Below, in pieces: positions 56,074-64,000 of a DNA stretch of 64,000 bases. Location: contig NC_134702.1 in the NCBI RefSeq assembly GCF_043290135.1, forward strand, positions 190,248,491-190,312,490, given 5' to 3'. This DNA comes from Rhipicephalus microplus. Lineage: Eukaryota > Arthropoda > Arachnida > Ixodida > Ixodidae. The stretch's first letter is position 1, and every line of letters begins with the position of its first letter. The notes below the pieces were generated by a model. That model had not been told where the DNA came from. It ran no database searches and saw only the letters and a program-made list of their open reading frames with translations. The position numbers and the translations under genes were made by a program.

Positions 56074-58600
56074 TCAGAAGAGGGTGTTGGCACTGACTAT
56101 TCCACTGGACCTCGAGTACTTCATTGAGAGTATTGTGAACACTGACAAAAGACGCTCCGTAGAAGTATAGTGCGGAACGCCCAAAGTGATTTTGATGGCC
56201 TTACGGTTCAGTGCGTCTACCCGTTCACGTTGTCCTTGTGCTAGCCGGTGAAAGGGAAGGAGATAACTAAAACGGCTTACAGTGCACGCATACACTAGTC
56301 GAAACATGTCGCGCTGCCCAAGTCCCGAGCGTCTATTTATTACGCGTTGGAACATGCGATAATCAGCTCCGTCTGGTGGGAGAGTATGGAGATGGTGTGT
56401 CGTACCCTGCCATCTGCTTCAACGTAAAGTCCAAGGATGCGTGCTCGCTCTACCTTTGGAATAGGTCTTCCTTCTACAATTACAATGATATGGCGTGGGG
56501 GATTTATATGGCGGCCGTGAAAGACAAGGAGCTCAGGGTTGTTTGGAGCACAAGTGAGGCCACGCCATTGAGCATCGTTTGACACGACATCTACCACTTG
56601 TTGAAGCCGGTCTTGAATTTCACCGTCGGAATCCCAAAACACCCACAACGTGATGTCAGTAAATATGGCATGGTGCAGGTCCTCAATTCGGTAACGTTGT
56701 TTAGAGAGACCTGACATAGTGATAATAAATAATGCTGGTAAAATCACAGCTCCTTGAGGGGTGACTCTGCCTGGGAGGTGAATGATACTCGAGCAATGCA
56801 GGCTTAAACTAATTGTTGTGGTTCGACCACGAAGAAAGGCTCTGACATAGGTATAGACGCGAACGCCACATTGTGATCTCGCGAGGTTGCTGAAAATAAG
56901 GACGTGCTCCATAGTTTCAAAGGCTGACTTAAGGTCCAGCAAAAGAAAAGCCCAGGTTTGGACACCCCGCGAAGGACCCGAGACCTGCTCTTTCAAGTGG
57001 AGCAACACACCTTGAATGTATAAGTGCAAGCGAAGGCCGAACTGCGTATGCGAGAAGAAAGACTGGTTCTCGAGAAATGGCTGCAAGCGCAGCAGGACGT
57101 GTTCCTCAGCTTGCCCATACATGACGTAAGGAAAATCAGTCACAAGTTTTTGAGGGAGATGGGTTTCCCCGGTTTCGGGATGGGGAAAATTTCCGCATGT
57201 TGCCATGCTTGGGGTAGCGTTCTGTTCCGCCAATGCTTGTTAAACGTGTCCACCAGGTGCATAAAATCTGCGTCGTTGAGATTTCGAACTCTCGTGTACC
57301 AGATGTGGTCAGTACCCGGCGCTGAATTCTGGCGGATATCCTCTAACGCGGAGCCAACGTCCTTAATTGTGATGAAAGCATCTAGGCCACTGGGCAAATC
57401 TGTGCTATATGGGTACGGGTTATATTAGGAACTCGCTCCAGAAGGGATATACGTGCTTTTATTTCCTGCAGGAGATGGTCAGGAGAATCGGTAAACGAAT
57501 GAGTGAGGTCATGCAACCGCTTTTGAGTCTGCGTCTTTGTGCCCGATGGGTCTAAAAGTGCTCGGAGAATGTTCCATTTTTTAGCAGTACTCAGGTTGCC
57601 GAGAAGACGATTACAAAATTTCTTCCAGCTGTTCCTCGCGAGAATCTGGGCGTATTCCTCGGCTTGTCGCGTGATACGCACAATCCAAAGTTTCAGTTTA
57701 CGATTTAGGCACTCACGCTTCCAACTCTTTGTCAGTCCTCTAATTATAGCGTGCCACAAGTGGGGAAGGTGCGGATTGACGTTGGGACTGACAGGCGTTG
57801 TGGTCATCGACTGCGTGGTGGCGTTGAGGTCCGCCGTAAGGGCCGCGAGCCAGTCCTTCAAGGCATCCACTTCTGAACTGGCAGTGCGTAGCTCTCGAAA
57901 TTTAGCCGTTCTTATACGAACTTTACGTTCAGGTCGGCGTGAACAGGCAAGAGGAAAGGCGGTTACGATAACATGGTAGTCACTCGCGAGAGTTTCGTCT
58001 AACAGCCCATTTTAGATGTCTGCGCCAGTACCGCGAATCATCGTGAGGTCGGGATACGTATCTCCTGAGACGTTATTCCCGACGCGGCTTGGTTTTATGG
58101 GGTTGATAAGCAACGTGAAGCGCATATTACACATGGTGTTCCACAACTTCCTTCCTTTTCCAGTGCCCTAAGGATATTTCAAAACCAAGTGCACTGCGTT
58201 GAAATCACCACAGATCAACAAAGTATTACCATACCTACTAAATTCTGTAAATAGATAATGAAATGTGTGCATGTGCGAATGAGGGGAACAGTAGTGATTT
58301 AGAATGAAGAGATTTTCGCTGCGTTTGGTGTGTGTCATTACTACTATAACTTTACGAGGAATGTCAGTGGCAACCGAATGTAGGTGTACTGCTAGACGGT
58401 TAGACACAAGTGTCCTTTGAGACCCCAATCACTGCCGCACGCTTCGAAACCTGCAAGGAATGGAGTTCAGTTGGCCTCCTGAATGAGTATGAAGTCGAAA
58501 GTCATTGAGGTCATAGCAATGTGCTGCTGCAGGGGGCCCAGCTTGCGGCGGAACGCCCTGTAGTTTGATTGCCGCACCACAAGATGATCCTGGTTACATG
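56074..58600 (-). pseudogene. I-like ORF2: endonuclease and reverse transcriptase
   Basis: The protein starts near 58600 (MATCNQDHLVVRQSNYRAFR). It shows an endonuclease remnant ending LLICGDFNAVHLVLKYP (near 58200) and a linker (57870-57382). The RT has NSAPGTDHIWYTRVRNLND, LPQAWQHAEIFPIPKPGKP, LLDLKSAFETMEHVL, VTPQGAVILPALF and IFTDITLWVF. The last corresponds to the YADD box, and its first acidic position is replaced (TD instead of DD), so the polymerase is dead. The last part (NRRSGLGQRDMFRLVYACTV) belongs to the thumb region. Frameshifts lie near 58170, 57385, 57140 and 56345. Confidence 0.8.
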
Positions 58601-59164
58601 TCGCCATCTTCACTCCTAAGAGACGCAAGACGTGTGTATGGGTGGGAGCGCTTGGTGTTCGGTGTGAGTGTTAGTGCAGGGGTAAACTCCTGGCGCATTG
58701 GGTGCATGTTTCGCTCAGTTTGTTGCTGTATTTCGCTAGAAATAGGGGATAACTTGCACTTATTAGGGTTTAGTGCATTGCTTATGTGTTGTAGATTGTG
58801 TCCTGGAGCGCAGTCACCGCCTGATATTGCAAAAAACATACTGCAAAAAACTCTTGCCTAATAGTAGCACACGTGGTCTCTATCTCGCGTCAAATTTGAG
58901 CATCTATATTAAGCAGTTTGACCTCCATTTCTGCACGAAGCTGATGAAACGCATTTGGGTCTGAGTTATCTGTTATGTGTGAAGGGAGAGCTGAGGTTGG
59001 GGACTGGGCAGCGGAGTAACGTGAGAGCAGGGTAGGTCCCTTGACCCAGCTTGCTTCTCGAGGTTTTGCCGGGCGTTCCTTGGTACTGGTTCCTTGATTC
59101 TTGTATGGCTGGTGGCCTTTTGTTAACTGAACTCTGAGGCGAAAAGGTGTTAAAAGGGTGTGTG

Positions 59165-59430
59165 GTTCGTCCTTTTAAGGACTAACGGGGCTGCCACAAC
59201 CATTACCTCTTTAAGGACTAACGGCAACGAGTCTAACAGTTAGTCCCCTCTAGGGACTAACATTTAGTCCTCACACCTACACATTTGTGAGTACCCGTTA
59301 GTCCCACAGTTCACCCCAAAGGAATAACATTTAGTCCTCACATTTGCACACTATAGAGCAACTGTTAATCCCCACAGTTACACCTTACCAGGCAACCGTT
59401 AGTCCTCACAGTAGCACCTTGCCGGACGAA
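59165..59430. repeat. Cluster of GTTAGTCC/GGACTAAC motifs
   Basis: At least nine copies of GTTAGTCC, its reverse GGACTAAC, or one-base variants occur in about 260 bp, often as CAGTTAGTCC or CGTTAGTCCTCACAG. The later copies follow a spacing of about 42 bp. No reading frame explains the pattern. Confidence 0.7.
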
Positions 59431-59769
59431 CGATTGATCTACTCAAATACTCCAATCGGATGAACTTTTTGTCCCCAGTTCAAACATTGCTTTTTGTTAA
59501 TTTTCCGCCAGGCCTAATACTTTTTCGGCTGCTTTTCTGCGCAGTGAGCAACAAATTCCGCAGAAAAGAACACGCGAAAAAGTAGTTAGCCACCTATGTG
59601 CAACTGTTTTCACAGTCACGGCAAGAACGAAAGACAAAAGTGAGACATAAAAATCTTTCATTTTTCTACATACACATGAAGTTTCCACATTCTTTTAAGT
59701 GAATTCATGAAGTGTACAAGTCCTGTCTCGTTGTCATATCTTGTTCACTCCTTGGGGAGCTCCTACGAC
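59431..59769. other. No recognisable feature
   Basis: Spacer between the motif cluster and the tandem duplication. Confidence 0.3.
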
Positions 59770-60210
59770 GGAAGCGATATATAACAGGCATTGCAGATGC
59801 CAGCGCACTCAGCCTTCTTTCTGTTGTGTTCCCACGGCTGCACGTACAATAATATAGTAAAAATAGTTAGGCACACGTCACAGAAGATGAAGATGTACAC
59901 ATTTGAGAAGTACGTGCACATTAATATAAAAACAAGCTTTAAAATATGACTTACAATCAACTTTAACTTCACATCTCGCACAGTCCTTCTGAAGCTGTTC
60001 TGACGAAACAGATGGATGACGGGTATCGCAGACGCCAGCGCACAGTCTTCCGCACGGTGTGTGCTCACGGCTGCACAATAAGTATGTAAAATAGTGAGTC
60101 ACACGTGACAGAGGATGAATACAAATGCATATGAGAAACACGTTCAAGGTGAAATGAAAACATATGCTAGATATGACATGCTAAAATTTCACCGTGATGT
60201 CACACATCGT
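59770..60210 (-). repeat. Exon-like tandem duplication
   Basis: Two diverged units (about 59785-59960 and 60020-60190) share GCAGATGCCAGCGCACTCAG / GCAGACGCCAGCGCACAGTC, CACGGCTGCAC and ACACGT(C/G)ACAGA(A/G)GATGAA in the same order. On the minus strand each has a TTATTGT...GCAG acceptor-like site before CCGTG. The second unit is followed by T|GTAAGTC near 59950. Translations keep ALASA(M/I)PVI in one frame and CAG(I/V)C in another, so a coding frame is not proven. It could be a duplicated exon with its intron or a non-coding duplication. Confidence 0.45.
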
Positions 60211-60229
60211 CAGACTCATTTCGATCTCC

Positions 60230-60830
60230 GTAGCGCAACTGCTTCGAAGCGGCGGCCGCAGTCATAACTACGCAAACCACCGTGCCGCTAACAAGTCGGC
60301 GAGTCCTAATTGAGCGACGTCGTTCAGCTCGAGCAAGCGATTGCGAGACCAAACACGACGCTGCACGCGGAGTGTCTGCCGCCAGGGAACTTCGAACGGG
60401 AGAGTGAGCGTACGCTTGGCCGCCGCCGCGAACAGTGCCGAGCTAGTTTGGAGCTAGCGCCGAAAAAATCGACGGTAATGGGGCCCTTTTCCACAAAACT
60501 CGAGAGAGTGTAGCGTGCAAGCGCGAGTCCGCCACCGCGGCGAGCGGACTGTGCCGAGCTTCTTGCGACCGACTGGCGGGAAAGCCAACTGTAATGGCAG
60601 TGAATTTTCGCTGAGTTTCGACGCTAGCGAAAACCCCCCCAGCCCGTGCCTGTGCACTTACAGCGCGCGACATACTACAACGAAGCTCTTTACGAGAAAC
60701 CCTAACGTGTTTTCGACGACTCCTAACGCAGCGACGAGGTCTCAGCCCGAATCTCATCGCGGGGGCGAAAACAGGCGAGCACTGTCTTTCAGCGCTGTTT
60801 TCTGCCGTGGGTTGGACTGAAGTATATATC
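60230..60830. promoter_or_regulatory. CpG-rich block with TATA-like end
   Basis: CG dinucleotides are far denser than in the neighbouring sequence (GCGGCGGCCGC near 60248, GGCCGCCGCCGCG near 60418, CACCGCGGCGAGCGG near 60533). A diverged tandem duplication of about 112 bp (units near 60415 and 60530, each with TGCCGAGCT and GTAATGG) is included. TATATAT at 60822-60828 and a YY1-like GCCGCCATATTGG at 60851-60863 follow. Promoter function is a guess from composition. Confidence 0.25.
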
Positions 60831-61309
60831 CGATAGGCCTGTTTTTCTAGGCCGCCATATTGGCCTTCGCAACTATCGCTGTCGTGTGTTGGTCGTGACT
60901 ATCTTGAAGCGAGAGATATATAGCGTGGCGTGGAGACGTGTCGCGACTTGCTCCGGACTTCATGGGTGCAGCGAAACGCAAAAGCAGCAGCCCAAGCTCA
61001 TCCAAGCGTACACACAAACACCACGTCATAATTCTTAGATCGCCGAATTTAGGCGGCCATGGTCGAGCACTCCGAGCGTGACGCAGCGTGGACAGTCGCC
61101 GGCAAAATACGGGGAAAGGCTGAGCCAGCAGAGGAGAAGAGAGAGGCCTGGTCATCTCGGCAACGCTTTTCGCGCTGCCTGCAATGCCTGGGTGGTTCAA
61201 CCCTTGGTTTCGCGCTCCACGCTGCCCTCTGTGGTTGTTCTTCAACGGTTTATCCAATAGTCGCGCGCGCCAATTGGACTCCGTTACTCCTTTTTCGGGT
61301 AATTTTGCT
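60831..61309. other. No recognisable gene
   Basis: A 197-codon minus-strand frame (61440-60847) overlaps this stretch, but its first part is an off-frame reading of the LINE ORF1 tail and the rest has no known domain. Confidence 0.25.
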
Positions 61310-62480
61310 TTAGAGTGTAGAAAGACTGGTCCGTTGGCAATGGTGCAGCGACTTCCGATGTGGCCACCTGCTTTGCAGATGGAGGTTGTCAACCCGTCCT
61401 GGAGTGGGAACGCGAGGAGGTCTTGCCCTGTCACCCCCACCTGGACCGAGACTATGTCCTGGATTTCGTACCCGGAGTTGAACCTCCTGCTGAAAGTAGC
61501 CCTGTGACGACGATGATAGTGCGGGGTGATGTTTTACATGTCACCGTTGCTGTTCCTGCTGAAGTGCCTTATGGATTCGTTGCTTGTTGAAGGGAGGCCG
61601 AAGGCGTGCGGGACAGTGCGCGTCAATGATCACCTCCGCACGAACACCACGTCGGCGAGCATGAGTGCTCCGGTGTCGGGTTCTCAAAGCCACACGTCTT
61701 GCATGTGACAAAATTTAATTTGGTGGAGGGAAGTTGTCACAATTATGTGCCAACCGGAGACAAACCGTCTTAAGTTTTTTGTGGGGGTGACGAACGTAGC
61801 CGCGGTATTCAGCGCCGTAATAACGTATGTATCGTGGCACCTGCAGTCCTTCGGAGGTAAGGAGGGTCGTGCTCGTTTTACCCTTTCTTCTGATGTGACC
61901 AGGGGTAATAAGATGATTCATAAGTTTTGAGGGGCTCGTTTACGGGTCGACGCCATAGATAATGCCTTTACACAAATTGTCGGGAGTGGCAATGTAAAAG
62001 TACTTAAGGCAAGTATGCTCGCCTAGGCGGAGGTACTGGACACTGTAGAGGTTTAGGGCGATGTGCTCATGTGGCGTGGTTACAAAAGTGAGGTTTTGTT
62101 CAGAGCGCAAGCGAAGAACTAGCCGATCAACTTCGGCAGGAAATAGGCTTGCGGCAACTTCAGTAGTCCGTGTCAGTGTGGGGCGAGCTTATTGAACCAA
62201 GCATAGGCCTCCCGGTGGATGTAGGATGGCTTTACAGTCGTGGAGAGGCAAGGGTGGTGGCCACGATCTTGTTGGCTTACGTTGAGTGGTGTCGCCTTCA
62301 AATTCCGTCGTCTGAGTTCTTTGCTTCGGTTCAGAGACCGACAGATCTGCATGTGTGCGTTATCTCTTCTGCAGCAGCACTCAAGCAGAGCCATCGTCGT
62401 TGGAGGGGGATTTCGTGCCATAATTAGTGGGCGCAGGTGGAGTCGTACCCATAGCTGCTGCAGCAGCCATGTTCACAGCG
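61310..62480 (-). pseudogene. I-like LINE ORF1
   Basis: Minus-strand translation gives TLTRTTEVAASLFPAEVDRL (near 62170), VTTPHEHIALNLYSVQYLRL and KYFYIATPDNLCKGIIYGVD (62090-61945). After a TAA it continues GKTSTTLLTSEGLQVPRYIRYYG (61880-61810). A shift then gives the zinc-knuckle text CKTCGFENPTPEHSC and CSCGGDH (about 61705-61630), and a Ser/Arg-rich tail (SRSRWGWQGKTSSRSHSRTG, near 61450-61390). This order is typical of I-clade ORF1 nucleic-acid chaperones. At least one stop and two shifts inactivate it. It may be the missing N-terminal part of the LINE at 55040-59140. Confidence 0.7.
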
Positions 62481-63143
62481 TTCTCCTCAGCATTCCCTGG
62501 TGGCTCACTGTACGCGGCATCGACGCGTACGACGACAGGAAGGCTAAATAATTACAGAGACTTTAATAACGGGCAGGAACGCCAACAAGAGTACATCTGA
62601 TCGGTTGTCACTTGAGCTGAAGCGCTACTGTTCTCTGTTCAGCCATAGTCGAACGCCGACGCCTCACTGGTGGTAGAGATGTGCCGCACCTAAGAAACGC
62701 AATGTGCGTCTCTGACAGCCGCTTGTCCGAAGATTGAAACTGGCTAAAAAATGATCGATGTCGCACTTACAGGTGTCGAGGTGGGCTCAAATTTTCTGGA
62801 TGACTTGGGGAGCCAAGGGAAATTAATGACTGTAAATATGAGTAGCCGGGACTTCCGAATGACGAGTGGAAAACGGAGCAGATGCGGAGCCCGTCCTTCA
62901 GCGTCGGTGGTCATGCGACGAATTCCAACATGCGCCTACAAACATGCTTCCAGAAGTACCAAAGATCGTCTATCACCGCATTTCAAAAATAAACTTTCAA
63001 TGTACTGCCAAATTACTACTTTGCTTTTATCGAAGAGACTGTAATGGAGTGCGCGGAATTGAAAACGGGTGGAGTGGGTGAAACTTGAAACGGGGCTAGC
63101 GGAATTTGAAGTGCGCGCCATGAACCAAGTTCGAAGTCGGCAA
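62481..63143. other. No recognisable feature
   Basis: Short unmatched frames. The end (63131-63143) is the left target duplication of the SINE. Confidence 0.3.
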
Positions 63144-63380
63144 ATTGATTGATATATGGGGTTTAACGTCCCAAAACCACCGTATGATTATGAGAGACGC
63201 CGTAGTGCAGGGCTCCGGAAATTTCGACCACCTGGGGTTCTTTAACGTGCACCCAAATCTGAGAACATGGGCCTACATTTCCGCCTCCATCGGAAATGCA
63301 GCCGCTGCAGCCGGGATTTGAACCCGCGATCTGCGGGTCAGCAGCCGAGTACCTTAGCTACTAGACCTCCACGGCGGGAC
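63144..63380 (-). mobile_element. Ruka-like tRNA-derived SINE, reverse orientation
   Basis: Same family as 49412-49650, read on the minus strand: GGTCTAGTAGCTAAGGTA A-box, GCGGGTTCAAATCCCGG B-box, TTTGGGTGCACGTTAAAGAAC, GTGGTCGAAATTTCCGGAGCC, ACGTTAAACCCCATATATC. It is flanked by a perfect 13-bp duplication TCGAAGTCGGCAA (63131-63143 and 63381-63393). Confidence 0.85.
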
Positions 63381-64000
63381 TCGAAGTCGGCAAGAAAAAA
63401 AAAGAGTCGCAGTGGTGGCCACATGATGACGAGCCACGTATAAGGGCGGTCAGATTTGGGACCCGAGCCAAGGCTCCTACCTCTATCGTCCGGTGACCTG
63501 AGGGGCTCCAGGACTACCTGGCTGCGCTGATACGCCTGTGTGTGTGGACAGGTCTGAGCTGTCGATCTTCGGATTCGAGCTCAGGCGAGGCTCTCCGGCC
63601 GGGACTTTGCCTCTATGCCAGTGCGTGAAATGCAGCGCCAGCTTGTGAAGCGTCAGCTGGTGCAGCTTCCACCGGCAGCCTAGGAAGGCCCCTTTTCCTG
63701 CGGTTCGTGTGGCTGTTCGACGCCGAAGCAAACTAGGGCGATGATATTGGCCGCATGCTTCATGCCCAGGTTCCCGTGGATTGACGTCGGTGAGATGCCG
63801 CTTTCTTAAGGTTCGGCGACGCACTCTCTGTATAGGAACTGCGTGCTTGTGACCTTTTGTTTAGTGACTAGTGTGCAGCTTCTGTATTTCTTGGTGACTG
63901 TATGCGAGAGGTGAGACTCATTATTTTTGGGGTTAAGTGGTTGGAAGCTGTTGCCAATAAATGTTTGCGTCAAACGAACTCGTCCTTCGAGAAGCGTCCT
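63381..64000. other. Unassigned end of window, possible LTR-like or 3'-end segment
   Basis: A 113-codon minus-strand frame (63824-63483) is not recognised. An AATAAA at 63956-63961 follows a T/G-rich stretch, which could be a polyadenylation signal of an LTR or transcript continuing beyond the window. No partner repeat was found. Confidence 0.25.

Larger units (their letters stand above)
55040..59140 (-). mobile_element. I-like LINE, decayed
   Basis: On the minus strand, an ORF1 C-terminal tail (about 59140-58610; SWVKGPTLLSRYSAAQSP) is followed by ORF2 with endonuclease, RT, RNase H and a terminal CxxC...H...C finger, ending near 55060. Many stops and frameshifts are present. Domain order and wording are those of I-clade LINEs that carry RNase H. 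The start of ORF1 is missing here; a matching N-terminal part lies at 61310-62480. Confidence 0.8.

Noticed and set aside
60847..61440. 197-codon minus-strand protein
   Set aside because: Its first third overlaps the LINE ORF1 tail in another frame and the rest has no domain, so it is probably chance in a CG-rich region.

Overview
The window is eukaryotic and looks like repeat-rich intergenic DNA from an ixodid (hard) tick. That assignment is inference. It rests on general familiarity with tick repeats: two tRNA-headed SINEs of the type described in ixodid ticks as Ruka, I-like LINEs whose 3' ends carry (AAGC)n or (AAAGC)n tails, and several Ty3/gypsy families. No intact host gene, rRNA gene or convincing functional tRNA gene could be supported. 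Only a few isolated exon-like segments (33081-33279, 53941-53992, 54044-54178) might belong to host genes.

Layout. 67-664 is a TTAA-flanked MITE. 1690-2110 is a decayed LINE ORF1. 2662-4150 (minus) is a 5'-truncated I-like LINE with an RNase H domain. 4850-5720 is a Gag relic. 6671-12323 (minus) is a complete but mutated Ty3/gypsy provirus (element A) lying inside a (TA)n microsatellite, next to the 3' end of another gypsy element (B, 12342-12935). A tandemly duplicated tRNA-headed SINE (13867-14645) leads into a third gypsy element (C, 14718-20011, plus), again flanked by (TA)n on both sides. A foldback repeat with a hammerhead-like core follows (20123-20274).

21055-22760 and 28957-30885 are opposite-facing copies of a composite repeat made of about 145-bp tandem units plus a GATA/TATC tract. 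Between them sits a nearly full-length CR1/L2-type LINE (about 22960-26800) whose two ORFs share one frame and are separated by a single TAG. 32330-32600 is another LINE relic. 34522-40171 is a fourth gypsy element (D) with a polyglutamine Gag and a LINE 3' end inserted in its 5' LTR. 41685-43374 is a Tc1/mariner-type element with about 40-bp inverted ends. 43690-46400 is a LINE whose RT core is deleted. 47540-47796 (minus) is a frameshifted THAP-domain sequence. 48405-49799 is the 3' end of a fifth gypsy element (E), with a SINE inserted in its LTR and flanked by a perfect 14-bp target duplication. 50000-50899 is an unrecognised, decayed Lys/Gln/Glu-rich reading frame. 51240-52490 holds a third composite-repeat copy and two LINE pieces. 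55040-59140 (minus) is an I-like LINE, and 61310-62480 (minus) is a matching type of ORF1. 63144-63380 is a second target-flanked SINE.

The region reads as layered transposon debris. Every long element has at least one inactivating lesion, such as a lost catalytic residue, a nonsense codon, a frameshift or a deletion. Nested insertions give a relative order: SINE after gypsy E, LINE after gypsy D, and probably gypsy A after gypsy B. No cooperating gene system was found. The observations most worth testing are the (TA)n-associated gypsy insertions, the foldback hammerhead-like motif, the in-frame stop between the two CR1 ORFs, and the composite 145-bp/GATA repeat family.
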